Assembly: GCF_001422405.1 (NCBI RefSeq)
Contig: NZ_LMMV01000001.1
Span: forward strand, 1,028,620-1,092,619
Reading direction: 5' to 3'
Source of the DNA: Pseudorhodoferax sp. Leaf267
Lineage (GTDB): Bacteria > Pseudomonadota > Gammaproteobacteria > Burkholderiales > Burkholderiaceae_C
Length of the DNA stretch: 64,000 bases
Positions 9,131 to 18,104 of the stretch are shown in pieces (position 1 is the stretch's first letter; every line of letters starts with the position of its first letter). Below the pieces are notes generated by a model. That model was given only the letters and a program-made list of their open reading frames with translations, had not been told where the DNA came from and did no database searches. Position numbers and translations under genes: made by a program.

Positions 9131-10347
9131 GCGGGTACGGGCTGCGGTGTCGCGGCCGCAAAGGCGTTGAGGTGGCGGTCGATCCCGGACAGATGGGCCT
9201 CCCAGCTGAAGCTGCGCAGCACCTTGTCGCGCGCGGCGCGGCCGGCTGCGGCCGCGCGCTGCGGCGCCTGGAGCAGGGCGTCGACCTGGGCCACGAAGTC
9301 CGCGGCATCGGCAGCGGGAAACATCTCGATGCCGTCGCGCGCGCCGATGGCCTGCGCGCACTCGGCCGTGGCCACGACGGCCTTGCCCATGGCCATGGCT
9401 TCCAGGATCTTGTTCTGGATACCGCGCGCGATGCGCAGCGGTGCGACAACCAGTGCCGCGTGTTGCAGGTACGGGCGCACGTCGGGCACCGTGCCGGTCA
9501 CCGAGACGGCATCCGAGGCCAGGGCCTGCACCGCTGGCGCGGGGTTGCGGCCCACGATCACGAAGCGCAGTCGTGGCCAGCGCTGGCGCAGCGGGGGCAG
9601 CACCTCGGCGCAGAACCAGACGACGGCGTCCACGTTGGGCCAGTAATCCATGGCGCCCGTGAACACCAGCGGCTGCTCCCCTTGCGCATAGGGCGACACG
9701 CGCGCCGGGTCTGCGGCGAAATAGGCGGCGTCCACGCCGTTGCCCAGGGACTCCACCCGCGCTGCGCTCTCGACGGCGCGCTGCTGGAACAACAGGGCTT
9801 CCTGCGGGGTGACGAAAAACGAATGCTGGGCACGCGCCGCGACGCTGCGCTCGAAAGCCAGCAGACGGGCGCCTTCGCGCCGGTACAGCCAGGACAACGG
9901 CCAGGGCCGGGATGCGGCGTACTGCGACCACTTGGCCGAGTCCAGGTCCACGAAGTCGACCAGCATCGGCAGGTGGCGCGGCGCGTACTGGGCCATGGCC
10001 GACGAGAACACGACGCTGGCATCCATGGGCTGTGCGGCGAGGGTGTCGCGCACCCAGCGCTCAAGGCCCGCATCACGGTAGTAGGCCAGCGTCAGCGCCT
10101 CGTGCCGCAGCAGTGCGCCCAGGCTGCGCAGCTTGGCCGTGCGCGGCTGCAGGCGCGCGACGTGCAGATCGGGGCAGATGGCGCGCAGCGCCGGCAGGTG
10201 CGCCTCGTCTTGCGGATCGTCGATAAAGGTTCCGAGGAACACGCGGTGCTCGCGCTGCAGGTGCCGCAGCAGGTGGTACGACCGCACCTTGTCGCCCTTG
10301 TTGGGCGGGTAGGGCAGCCGATGCACGAGATAAAGCAGGTTGGCCAT
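9124..10347 (-). CDS. XrtA/PEP-CTERM-associated glycosyltransferase (TIGR03087-like)
   Basis: This 407-residue GT-B protein begins MANLLYLVHRLPYPPNKGDK, the characteristic opening of the TIGR03087 exosortase-linked family. The donor domain contains VFTGAMDYWPNVDAVVWF, FVIVGRNPAPAVQAL and the box around RGIQNKILEAMAMGKAVVAT. It follows the FemAB-like gene by five bases and runs into xrtA by seven, so the three genes are surely cotranscribed. It likely builds the exopolysaccharide repeat unit on a lipid carrier in the cytoplasm. Confidence 0.9.
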   Translation of the reverse strand: MANLLYLVHRLPYPPNKGDKVRSYHLLRHLQREHRVFLGTFIDDPQDEAHLPALRAICPDLHVARLQPRTAKLRSLGALLRHEALTLAYYRDAGLERWVRDTLAAQPMDASVVFSSAMAQYAPRHLPMLVDFVDLDSAKWSQYAASRPWPLSWLYRREGARLLAFERSVAARAQHSFFVTPQEALLFQQRAVESAARVESLGNGVDAAYFAADPARVSPYAQGEQPLVFTGAMDYWPNVDAVVWFCAEVLPPLRQRWPRLRFVIVGRNPAPAVQALASDAVSVTGTVPDVRPYLQHAALVVAPLRIARGIQNKILEAMAMGKAVVATAECAQAIGARDGIEMFPAADAADFVAQVDALLQAPQRAAAAGRAARDKVLRSFSWEAHLSGIDRHLNAFAAATPQPVPAC

Positions 10348-10352
10348 GGCGC

Positions 10353-11393
10353 TCAGCCCAGGCTGCGCACGATGTGCGGGCCGACCATATTGACCAGGGC
10401 GCGCGGCAGGCGGCGCCAGGTGCGGATCACGAACTGGTACTTGGCGTTCGACGGATTGTTCTGCGGGATCGCTTCACGCTTGTACAGGCGGTACTCGTAG
10501 TGCAGAGGCTGCGGCTCGAAGCCCCAGTTCCTCTTGAACGCGAACGAGCCCGTGCCCTGCTTGCTGCGCCCGTAGTCGAACACGCGGATGCCGCGCGCGG
10601 CGGCGCGCCGCATGAGCTCCCAGTACTTGAAGTCGTTGGCCGCCAGGTCGCGCGCGGCTTCGTCGTCGCCGGCGTAATACGGCAGCACCTCGTCGCGGAA
10701 GTAAAAGCTCAGCACGCCACTGAGCGGGCGCCCTTCGGCCGTGGTCACGACCAGCACCTCGCAGTCGGCGCCAAAGGTCTTCTGCAAGGCCTGGAAGTAG
10801 CGCCTGGAGAACGCGGGCGTGCCGTGCCGGTGCACGTTGTCGGAGTACAGCGCGAAGAAGCGGTCGACATCGGCGTCGATGACGCTCACGAGGCCGTTCT
10901 TGATGCCCTTGCGCACCATCGCGCGCTGCTTGCGCGGGATGGCCAACATGTTGGCTTCGTCCTCGGGGCCGATGGCCTTGCGGAACGTCACGTAAAGGTC
11001 CTGCAGCGGCCAGTCCTCGTGGCGGCGCTGCACGTTGCGCATCTCCAGGTGGTCCACGCCCAGCTGCTCGGCGAGTTTCTGTGCCTCGCGCTCCAGCGCT
11101 TCAGCGGCCTGCGGGCTGCTCGCTGCCACGCCGCCATAAACGGCAAACGGCAGGCTCACCAGCGCGTTGCCGAACAGACGGCTGTTCACATGGCCCAAGG
11201 GCAGCACGCCGACAATGTGGCCTTCGGACTCCGCGTACAGGAAATGGCTGTCGTGGCGGAACACCGTGCGCAGGATGTCCTGCCAGCCCGCGCGGTGGAA
11301 GAAGGTGGCCTGCGGGCAGGCCAGGACGAATGCATCCCATCGCCTGGCCCCATCGTCGTCCTGGGGCAAGAGACGCTTGACTGTCAGCATCAT
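10353..11393 (-). CDS. FemAB-like XrtA/PEP-CTERM system-associated protein
   Basis: A 346-residue protein with two GNAT-like halves, as in the FemAB peptidyltransferases (TIGR03019-like). Visible markers include FFHRAGWQDILRTVFRHD near the N-terminus, IPRKQRAMVRKGIKNGL in the middle, and FDYGRSKQGTGSFAFKRNWGF near the end. In Gram-positives FemAB proteins add amino acids from aminoacyl-tRNA to peptidoglycan precursors. In XrtA loci the substrate is unknown and may be the polysaccharide. It starts ATG-ATG nine bases after the deacetylase. Assignment to the family is firm; the reaction is inference. Confidence 0.88.
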   Translation of the reverse strand: MMLTVKRLLPQDDDGARRWDAFVLACPQATFFHRAGWQDILRTVFRHDSHFLYAESEGHIVGVLPLGHVNSRLFGNALVSLPFAVYGGVAASSPQAAEALEREAQKLAEQLGVDHLEMRNVQRRHEDWPLQDLYVTFRKAIGPEDEANMLAIPRKQRAMVRKGIKNGLVSVIDADVDRFFALYSDNVHRHGTPAFSRRYFQALQKTFGADCEVLVVTTAEGRPLSGVLSFYFRDEVLPYYAGDDEAARDLAANDFKYWELMRRAAARGIRVFDYGRSKQGTGSFAFKRNWGFEPQPLHYEYRLYKREAIPQNNPSNAKYQFVIRTWRRLPRALVNMVGPHIVRSLG

Positions 11394-11402
11394 CGTTCGT
11401 GG

Positions 11403-12269
11403 TCAGGCCGCCTTGGCAAGCGCTGGGGGCAGGAAGATCTGGTCCATGCGGCCCCATTGGAAATCGCCGAGCAAACGGTTTAGGCGCGCTTCCATGCGCC
11501 CGATGTTCACGTAGTGGCGAAAGCGCGTCTTGGCGCCAATGCCCTCGACCCGCGGCTGTTCGACATCGATCTCCCAGGGATGGAAGTAGAAGATGGCGGC
11601 TTCCCGGTCGCCCGCGTTCACGCGGCCCAGCATCCAGCGCGACAGCCCGTAGGGCAACAAGCGGAAGTAGCCGCCGCCGCTGGACGGCAGATTGCGGTTC
11701 ATCACGCGCAGGGTCGTGACCGGGATTTCCAGCAGGCCGTCGCGCACTTCGTAGGCAAAGCGCGGGGAGTCCGGCATGCCGTAGTGGTCATGGCGGATCG
11801 GGTAGATGCTGGAGCTGTAGCGGTAGCCCGCGCGCTGCAGGCAGTCGAAGGCCCAGAGGTTGCCGGTGCCGATCGAAAAACTGGGCGCGCGGTAGCCCTG
11901 CACCGCCACGCCCGACAGGTCTTCGAGGATCTGCTTGGCCTGGCGGATGTCGGTGAGGAACACGTCCTCGCTCTGGTCGCTGGCGCGCTGGTGTCCGTAG
12001 CCATGACTGGCCAGCTCGTGGCCCTCTGCGACGATGCGGCGCACGACCTGCGGATAGCGCTCGGCGATCCAGCCCAGTGTGAAGAACGTAGCCTTGGCGC
12101 CGTGGCCGGCCAGCATGTCCAGGATGCGGTTGACGTTGCGTTCGACGCGGCATTCCCGCGCATCCCAGTCGCTGCGCTCGATGTAGGGCGCGAAGGCCGA
12201 GACCTGGAAATAGTCCTCCACATCGATGGTCAGCGCATTCGTGATCGGAGACTGTGCCTTGCCATTCAT
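11403..12269 (-). CDS. XrtA system polysaccharide deacetylase
   Basis: A 288-residue NodB-type carbohydrate esterase with the C-terminal extension found in the TIGR03006/DUF3473 family. The catalytic and metal-binding residues are visible: ITNALTIDVEDYFQVSA (Asp pair), and GHELASHGYGHQ with the His-x3-His zinc ligands. FRLLPYGLSRW and FYFHPWEIDVEQPR mark the C-terminal part. No signal peptide is seen, so it may act on lipid-linked intermediates in the cytoplasm, or reach the periplasm in some way I cannot see. The start overlaps the upstream ATPase stop by four bases. Confidence 0.9.
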   Translation of the reverse strand: MNGKAQSPITNALTIDVEDYFQVSAFAPYIERSDWDARECRVERNVNRILDMLAGHGAKATFFTLGWIAERYPQVVRRIVAEGHELASHGYGHQRASDQSEDVFLTDIRQAKQILEDLSGVAVQGYRAPSFSIGTGNLWAFDCLQRAGYRYSSSIYPIRHDHYGMPDSPRFAYEVRDGLLEIPVTTLRVMNRNLPSSGGGYFRLLPYGLSRWMLGRVNAGDREAAIFYFHPWEIDVEQPRVEGIGAKTRFRHYVNIGRMEARLNRLLGDFQWGRMDQIFLPPALAKAA

Positions 12270-13345
12270 GATGATTTTTCCTCTGCCGCTCGCTTGGCAG
12301 TGCCCACGAGCTTCTTCAGCATGGCCAGCAACTCCAGATTGATCCGCTCCAGGCGCAACAGGCTGCGCTCCAGCCGCTGCAGGCGGTCGCCGTGCTGCTC
12401 CTGGTCCAGGCTGGAGATCTGCGCATCGACACTGTCCAGCACAGCGGGGTCGAAGCGCAAATGGCTTGCGTCGCCCTCGAGCACGGGGCCGAGATCCTGG
12501 ATATTGCTGCGCACGTAGCCCACGCCCGACGAACCCGATTCCTCGCGGATCTCCTGCGTCACCGACTGCACATCCTCGGCGGTCAAGGTCTCCTTCTCAC
12601 TCAGGAAGCCCAGCAGCAGCAGGCGGTCGCAGATCGCATTGATGCGCCGCGGTATACCGCCACTACCTTCGAAGATGCCGATGAACGCTTCGGCCTCGAA
12701 CTGCGGCCGGCCAGTGCCGCCGGCACACTTGAGTCGGTGCTCGATGTAGCCACGCGTCTCGTCCTGGTCCAGAGGACCGATGTGGCACGCTGCAATGACG
12801 CGCTGGCGCAACTGCTGCATTTGCGGGTGCTGCAGGATGTTGCGGAATTCGGGCTGGCCGACCAGGAAGCTCTGCAGCAAGGCCTGGTTGCCGAACTGGA
12901 AGTTCGACAGCATGCGCAGCTCTTCCACCGCGGGCGGCGTCAGGTTCTGCGCCTCGTCGACGATCAGCAGGCAGCGCTTGCCCTGCACCGTCTGGCCGAC
13001 CAGGAAGGCCTCCAGCGCCATGAGCACGTCGGCCTTGGAGCTGTCCTTGGTGCGCACGCCGAATGCGGCGGCGACCATGCGCAAGGTGTCGTCAGCCTCC
13101 AGCTGCGTGCTGACGACGTTGCCAGCGACGACCTTGGTTGCGTCCAGGCTGTCGAGCAGGCCGCGCACAATGGTGGTTTTGCCGGCACCGATCTCGCCCG
13201 TGATGACGATGAAGCCCTCATTGCGCAGCACGCCGTAGTCCAGGTACGCCTTGGCGCGCCTGTGCTGTTTGCTGGCGAAGTAGAAGCTGGGGTCGGGGTT
13301 GAGTTGGAACGGCTTGCTGCTCAACCCATAGTACTGTTCATACAT
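12266..13345 (-). CDS. XrtA/PEP-CTERM system-associated ATPase
   Basis: This 359-residue AAA ATPase has a GspA/ExeA-like layout. It opens MYEQYYGLSSKPFQLNPDPS. The Walker A is GEIGAGKTT (about residues 51-59), the Walker B is LLIVDEAQNLTP, and a sensor-like region follows at IPRRINAICDRLLLLGF. The C-terminal third is polar and ends in a likely coiled coil rich in Leu, Glu and Arg. It corresponds to TIGR03015. Family knowledge ties it to XrtA export loci without a defined role; energising or gating the outer-membrane export step is inference. It lies three bases after the outer membrane protein gene. Confidence 0.9.
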   Translation of the reverse strand: MYEQYYGLSSKPFQLNPDPSFYFASKQHRRAKAYLDYGVLRNEGFIVITGEIGAGKTTIVRGLLDSLDATKVVAGNVVSTQLEADDTLRMVAAAFGVRTKDSSKADVLMALEAFLVGQTVQGKRCLLIVDEAQNLTPPAVEELRMLSNFQFGNQALLQSFLVGQPEFRNILQHPQMQQLRQRVIAACHIGPLDQDETRGYIEHRLKCAGGTGRPQFEAEAFIGIFEGSGGIPRRINAICDRLLLLGFLSEKETLTAEDVQSVTQEIREESGSSGVGYVRSNIQDLGPVLEGDASHLRFDPAVLDSVDAQISSLDQEQHGDRLQRLERSLLRLERINLELLAMLKKLVGTAKRAAEEKSS

Positions 13346-13348
13346 GGG

Positions 13349-14974
13349 TCAGAACTGCAGGCTGATCCCGCCACGCACCGCAGTTTCGCTGTACGAGGAC
13401 AAGGTGTTGTTCGACTGGGCCCGACGCAGGGCCATCGTCGCAGTGGTGTGCTTGCCCAGCCGGGTCGACAGGCTCACGTTCAGGGCTCTCAGGGTACTGC
13501 TCTGCAAGGCCAGTTGACCGGAGGCACGCGATTGCGTACCCAAGACAGTCAGGGTCGACTCGGGCGTCAGCCGGTGCGAGTAGGTGATGGTGAATCCATG
13601 TTGGCGAACGAAGTTGGAGTCGGCCAGGTCGCCCGAGTTCTGCAGCAGCCGGCTGTTCTCCGACTGCGAGAGCAGGAAGGTCAAGGTGTCGCGGCGGCCG
13701 AGCAAGGTAAAGGAAAGGTCTTGCCGCCGCGCCAGCGAGACGGCAGACGTCAGGAATCCAAGGTTGACGTTGGTGTTGCCATTCAGGCCATTGGCCAGCA
13801 GGAAGGACTGCACCAGCTGCGCCCTGCGGATCGGATCGGGCTCCACCGACGCGAATTGGAAGAACAGCAAGTCGTACAGAGGTCCCAGGCTGGTCGTGCC
13901 GAGCTGGTTCGGCGTGACGCTGGCATCGCGTGAATTGGAATAGCGCCACGCCGTGCGCGGCGTGCGGTGCTCGAAGTCCACCGAATAGGCGCGGCCGAAG
14001 AAGCGCTTCTCGAGCAGGGCCGACAGGCTCGTCCGATCCGATGCGGCCCAGTTGACCCGGCCACCGATGGTGGCCCGGCTGTCTTTCTCCGCGGTCGCGT
14101 AGTTGTTCGACTCCCAGCCTGGAATCACCGACACCGCCAGCTGTGGCGTGATCGGATGCGTCAAAAACATCCGCGCGCGGTCTGATTCGAACGAGAGCCC
14201 GTTGCTGTAATCGAGCTCCTGGTGGCTGAGGTCCACTGACCAACTGAAAACGCGCTGCTGGCTGTTGCCGTTCAGGACCAGCGACATGTCGTTGCTGTCG
14301 TAATCCAGCGCCAGCTGGGATTTGGTTCGTGTCGAGAGTCGGCTATACCGGGCCTGGTAGCTCGCGAAATCGCCCAACTGGCCGCGCACGTAGGGAGACA
14401 GCCGGTAGGTTGCCACTTCGGTCCGGTTGGCGTTGAAGGCCGCGTCGTTGTCGGACCGCTGGCCAAAGGCGGACACGGTTTGCTGCGAAATATTGCCGCT
14501 GAAATCGACGAACGCGAAGTTCTCAACCAGCTCGTAGGAACCCGTGGCGTCCAGCGTGTTCTGGTTGCGATCAAGCGACCGGTCCCGCGCATGGCTCAGA
14601 CGACTCAGGGAATAGTCGACACTGGCCTTCAAGCGATCACCGTCGGCCAGAAAACGGAGGCCAGGCCGCGTCGTCATGACGAAGTCGGACTCTTTGCTGT
14701 CGCCGGTCTGCAGACGGATGTTGTCCGTCCACATCCAATCGAGCGACAGGGAGGGCGTGATCGAGAAGAAGCGCTTCTGGGCCACTGCGGCAGCCGGCTC
14801 GCCATCGCCGCGCGCAGCTGGCAGTTCGGGCGCCGCCGAGGAGATTGCGTCCTGGTTCAGCTGTGCATGCGCCAGGCCGGTTGCGCCCAGCGCACTGGCC
14901 ACGCAGAACACACGGAACGGTCGCGACAACGGGATGTTTCGGGCAGCGCGGATTCTCATGGACATACCGGGCAT
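13349..14974 (-). CDS. XrtA/PEP-CTERM-associated outer membrane protein (TIGR03016-like)
   Basis: A 541-residue secreted protein. Residues 1 to about 37 are a signal peptide ending in ALGATGLAHA. The rest is rich in alternating polar/hydrophobic strands (FSITPSLSLDWMWTDNIRL, ASVDYSLSRLSH) and ends with GGISLQF, a terminal phenylalanine typical of beta-barrels inserted by the Bam complex. It probably acts as an outer-membrane component beside the Wza-like exporter. Three in-frame ATGs lie within the first six codons; the first was kept. Twelve bases separate it from the kinase gene. Confidence 0.85.
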   Translation of the reverse strand: MPGMSMRIRAARNIPLSRPFRVFCVASALGATGLAHAQLNQDAISSAAPELPAARGDGEPAAAVAQKRFFSITPSLSLDWMWTDNIRLQTGDSKESDFVMTTRPGLRFLADGDRLKASVDYSLSRLSHARDRSLDRNQNTLDATGSYELVENFAFVDFSGNISQQTVSAFGQRSDNDAAFNANRTEVATYRLSPYVRGQLGDFASYQARYSRLSTRTKSQLALDYDSNDMSLVLNGNSQQRVFSWSVDLSHQELDYSNGLSFESDRARMFLTHPITPQLAVSVIPGWESNNYATAEKDSRATIGGRVNWAASDRTSLSALLEKRFFGRAYSVDFEHRTPRTAWRYSNSRDASVTPNQLGTTSLGPLYDLLFFQFASVEPDPIRRAQLVQSFLLANGLNGNTNVNLGFLTSAVSLARRQDLSFTLLGRRDTLTFLLSQSENSRLLQNSGDLADSNFVRQHGFTITYSHRLTPESTLTVLGTQSRASGQLALQSSTLRALNVSLSTRLGKHTTATMALRRAQSNNTLSSYSETAVRGGISLQF

Positions 14975-14986
14975 CGGCGCTGCGTC

Positions 14987-15892
14987 CTATTGGCCATAGC
15001 CATAGCCATAGCCCTGGCCATATCCATAGCCGTAACCCCCGACCGCGTTGGCCTTTGCCTGATTCAGCACCAACATCTTCAGGGGGCAGGACTCGATGGT
15101 CGACAGCGCATGCTCGACGTCGCTCTGCAGCGTCTTCTCGGCATGGACGACGATCACGATCTGCCCCATGTGCGATGCCAGCACGCGGGACTCCGTCGTC
15201 AGCAGCAGCGGTGGGGAATCAAAGATCACGATCCGGTCCGAATAGCGCTTGGCGATGTCCTGGATCAGCAAGGTCATCGCATCGCTCGCCAGCAACTCGG
15301 TCGCACGCGTATGCGGGGTTCCGCTGGGCAGCAACGTGAGCTTGTCGATGTTGGTCTTCAGGAGCACCTGCGACAGTTCGACCTTGTCGTCCACCAGCAG
15401 GTCCAGCAGACCGCGGCTGGCCGGCAGCCCCAGCATGCGCAGGATCGACGGGCGCGCCACGTCGGCGTCGACGAGCATCACGGTGTTGTCGAGTTCGGTC
15501 GCAATGCTCATGGCCAGGTTCAATGCCGTGAAGCTCTTGCCTTCACCAGCCACCGCACTGGTCACCATGATCAGGTTGCCGTTGGCAACCGGTGCCGAGC
15601 CCTTGCCCATGGCATTGGCGATCAAGGGCCGCTTGATGACGCGGTATTGGTCGGCGATGTGCGACCGCGGCGCATTGGGGCTCACCAGCCCGGCCGACAC
15701 CATCGCATCCAGATCCAGGTCCACCTGGCGGGACACGACATGCGGCCGCGGCGGCTCTGCCGGCACGGCGGCCACCGGCGCCTTCGGCGTGGCGGGCGGA
15801 ACGTCGACGGCGGGGGGCGCGTCCGGGATGGCGAATCCGGCCTGGCGTAATTGCTCCAGACGGCGGGAAGCCTGCTCGATAAGACTGCTCAT
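14987..15892 (-). CDS. XrtA-associated tyrosine autokinase with Tyr-rich tail
   Basis: A 301-residue bacterial tyrosine (BY) kinase of the TIGR03018 type, lacking its own membrane anchor. The three BY-kinase motifs are present: AVAGEGKSFTALNLA (Walker A), VMLVDADVARPS (Walker A') and IVIFDSPPLLL (Walker B). The last 16 residues alternate Gly and Tyr and hold six tyrosines, the expected autophosphorylation cluster. It should pair with the adjacent chain-length protein as a split Wzc, controlling polymer length and export by cycles of phosphorylation. The tail is encoded by near-identical six-base repeats. Confidence 0.93.
   Translation of the reverse strand: MSSLIEQASRRLEQLRQAGFAIPDAPPAVDVPPATPKAPVAAVPAEPPRPHVVSRQVDLDLDAMVSAGLVSPNAPRSHIADQYRVIKRPLIANAMGKGSAPVANGNLIMVTSAVAGEGKSFTALNLAMSIATELDNTVMLVDADVARPSILRMLGLPASRGLLDLLVDDKVELSQVLLKTNIDKLTLLPSGTPHTRATELLASDAMTLLIQDIAKRYSDRIVIFDSPPLLLTTESRVLASHMGQIVIVVHAEKTLQSDVEHALSTIESCPLKMLVLNQAKANAVGGYGYGYGQGYGYGYGQ
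14993..15034 (-). repeat. Seven degenerate hexamer repeats coding the kinase Tyr tail
   Basis: On the plus strand the unit is GCCATA: three perfect copies, then GCCCTG, GCCATA, TCCATA and GCCGTA. Read on the minus strand they code Tyr-Gly dipeptides, with one Gln in place of Tyr. Because the unit is a multiple of three, slippage would add or remove tyrosines without shifting the frame. Confidence 0.9.
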
Positions 15893-15899
15893 ACGACAC

Positions 15900-17471
15900 T
15901 CACCCCATTCGGCCCGTCATCACGATCATGAGACTGATCCCTACCGCGAAGCACATGACCAGACTTCCGGATGCCAGCGCGAACTTCAGCAAGTTGGAGC
16001 GCTCCTTCTTCTTCACGGCGTCGCTGACGACCAAGGTCACGACACCCAGCAACGGCAGGCCGACGACGCTGCGCAAGGTGCGGGCGTCATGGAACACCGG
16101 TCGCAACTGGCTCAGGGCCACAGCGACGCCGATCCCGGCCACGATCGCGCCGAACATGGCACCAATCAGCAGCAGCGAGCGGTTGGGCGCCACCGGCTGT
16201 TGCGACACGCGCGGCGGGTCGATCAGGCGGAAATCCGCGACTCCCGCGACGGAGTCCAGGCTGCCCGTCAAAGACGCCGACTCGCGCCGCGCCACCAGAT
16301 CCTCGTAGTTCTTCTTGTTGATGGCGTAGTCGCGGTTGAGCTGAGCAAATTCTGCCTCGACCTGCGGCGCGGTCTTGACCATCTCGCGGCCACGCTCGTA
16401 CCGGCTCGCATATTCGTTGACGCGTGCGGTGAGCGAAGCCACCTGCACCTCTGCAGCCGCCAGCAATTTGCCCAGCTCCTGCATGACAGGGCTGCTATTG
16501 GTGATATGCGTGGGATTCGCAACCGCCGATTTACGCAGCTCTTCCACTTCCTTGCGCTTCTGCTCTTCCAGTTCCTTCACCAGCCTGCGCCCGGAAATTA
16601 CGTCCGGATGTTGGTCGGTGAACCGCTGCAGTAAAGCGTCGAGGTTTTTGCGCTGCGCATCGAGCCGCGCGTCGATTTCCGGCGTGGGAAACAACTTGGA
16701 CGCATCGCCTGCGGCTTTGGACGATGCACTTGTAATCAAAGCCCGCTCTGCATCCAATTGACGCTTGGCGGCATCGCGCGCACGCTCGGCCTCCAGCAAT
16801 TCAAGCCGAGCCTGGTTGTATTGGCTACCCAGCTCGCCGATCCGGCCTGCGACATCAGGCCCTGCAGCGCTCTGCATTTCGATATTGCGCAGCCTGAATT
16901 CCTTCAACCGCGTTTCAGCCTCCTCCAGACGCGTTTCGTAGGTCTTGATCTGGTCGGCAATGAATTTTTGTGCTGCCTCGGTGTCCTTGCGCGAGTCACC
17001 CAGACTCGATTCCACGAAAATCGAGACCAGCGATTGCACCACGCGTTGTGCTTTTTGCGGCACCGGGTCACGGTAGGTAATCGTGTAGAGATTATCTCGG
17101 CCCGCACTTTGAATCTGCAACGTCGACATCATGGAGTCGATCAGCGCTTCACGCGCCGAGGGAGACTGGGATGCCAGATCCAGGTCCGCCATACGAATCA
17201 ATTTCTCGACATTCGGGCGGCTGATCAGCGTGCGGCTCAGCATAGTGACCTGCTGGCTCACATTCGGCTGCACCGCAAGGCCCGACATCAAAGGCTTCAG
17301 GATGGACTGCGTGTCGACGAAGACGCGCGCGCTCGCCTCGTATTTGTCAGGGATTCTGAGAATGGCCGCGGAGCCGATGATGGCGACCACCCAGGCGGCC
17401 AGCAACCCCCACCACCGATGTTTCCACGCTCCTTTTGCAAACGCGGAAATCTGAGCAATCAGTTCGTCCAT
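15900..17471 (-). CDS. XrtA system polysaccharide chain-length determinant (Wzz/GNVR)
   Basis: A 523-residue polysaccharide co-polymerase of the TIGR03007 type. A membrane segment near residues 20-40 (WGLLAAWVVAIIGSAAIL) is followed by the Wzz domain and a long periplasmic coiled coil (residues about 165-385, rich in Glu, Arg, Ala). A second membrane segment follows at VAPNRSLLLIGAMFGAIVAG, and a third hydrophobic stretch lies at the end. It has no kinase domain; the next gene supplies it. The ATG start is four bases after the export gene stop; a TTG one codon earlier is less likely. It sets chain length and links polymerisation to export. Confidence 0.92.
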   Translation of the reverse strand: MDELIAQISAFAKGAWKHRWWGLLAAWVVAIIGSAAILRIPDKYEASARVFVDTQSILKPLMSGLAVQPNVSQQVTMLSRTLISRPNVEKLIRMADLDLASQSPSAREALIDSMMSTLQIQSAGRDNLYTITYRDPVPQKAQRVVQSLVSIFVESSLGDSRKDTEAAQKFIADQIKTYETRLEEAETRLKEFRLRNIEMQSAAGPDVAGRIGELGSQYNQARLELLEAERARDAAKRQLDAERALITSASSKAAGDASKLFPTPEIDARLDAQRKNLDALLQRFTDQHPDVISGRRLVKELEEQKRKEVEELRKSAVANPTHITNSSPVMQELGKLLAAAEVQVASLTARVNEYASRYERGREMVKTAPQVEAEFAQLNRDYAINKKNYEDLVARRESASLTGSLDSVAGVADFRLIDPPRVSQQPVAPNRSLLLIGAMFGAIVAGIGVAVALSQLRPVFHDARTLRSVVGLPLLGVVTLVVSDAVKKKERSNLLKFALASGSLVMCFAVGISLMIVMTGRMG

Positions 17472-17474
17472 CAA

Positions 17475-18104
17475 TCAAAACCAGCTCTGCGGAATGATCA
17501 GAATGTCGCCCGGCTTCATTTCAACGTTCTGCGAAATATCGCCGCGCTTGACCAGGTCACGCAAACGCACGGAATATTGCTTGCCGCCCTCACCCGTGCG
17601 CAGAATGGAAGCGCCATTGCCGTCGGCAAAATCGGTCAACCCGCCCACTGCGATCATCACGTCGAGCAAGGTCATCTTCTGCTTGTACGACAGGAATTGC
17701 GGACGGGCTGCTTCGCCCACGACCCGGATCTGCTCGCTGTAAGGGCCAACGAAACTCGTCACGATCACCGTCACGACGGGATCACGTACCAGTTTGCCGA
17801 GCACACCTTCAATTTCGCGCGCCACCTGGATCGAATTCTTGCCCTGCGCCACCATTTCATCGACCAGCGGCGTGGAGATCTTGCCGTCCGGGCGAACCGG
17901 TATCGACATGGAAAGCTCAGGATTGCGCCATACGATGATATTGAGAGTATCGCCTGCACCGATGATGTAGCTGTAATCGCTGGAAGCTGCCAATTCAGGT
18001 GCCGCGGGATACTTGTTGGATGCACAACCCGCCACGAGGGCCGCCACCACCAAGAATCCCAGCTTGCTGACCAAGCTACGCATCGTAATATGATGATTTT
18101 TCAA
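17475..18104 (-). CDS. XrtA/PEP-CTERM exopolysaccharide export lipoprotein (Wza-like)
   Basis: A 209-residue outer-membrane lipoprotein of the polysaccharide export family (TIGR03027-like). A signal peptide ends in the lipobox LVAGC, and the poly-export domain begins at YIIGAGDTLNIIVW. SLBB-like segments follow (IRVVGEAARPQFLSYKQ, LLDVMIAVGG), and the protein ends in MKPGDILIIPQSWF. A TTG start is chosen because AGGGG lies seven bases before it, whereas the first ATG (seven codons later) has no ribosome-binding site. It is the first gene of the long minus-strand EPS operon. Confidence 0.9.
   Translation of the reverse strand: MKNHHITMRSLVSKLGFLVVAALVAGCASNKYPAAPELAASSDYSYIIGAGDTLNIIVWRNPELSMSIPVRPDGKISTPLVDEMVAQGKNSIQVAREIEGVLGKLVRDPVVTVIVTSFVGPYSEQIRVVGEAARPQFLSYKQKMTLLDVMIAVGGLTDFADGNGASILRTGEGGKQYSVRLRDLVKRGDISQNVEMKPGDILIIPQSWF

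Noticed and set aside
14993-15034. Tandem repeat considered as CRISPR or regulatory array
   Set aside because: Units are six bases without spacers and lie inside a kinase coding sequence, where they code the Tyr tail.
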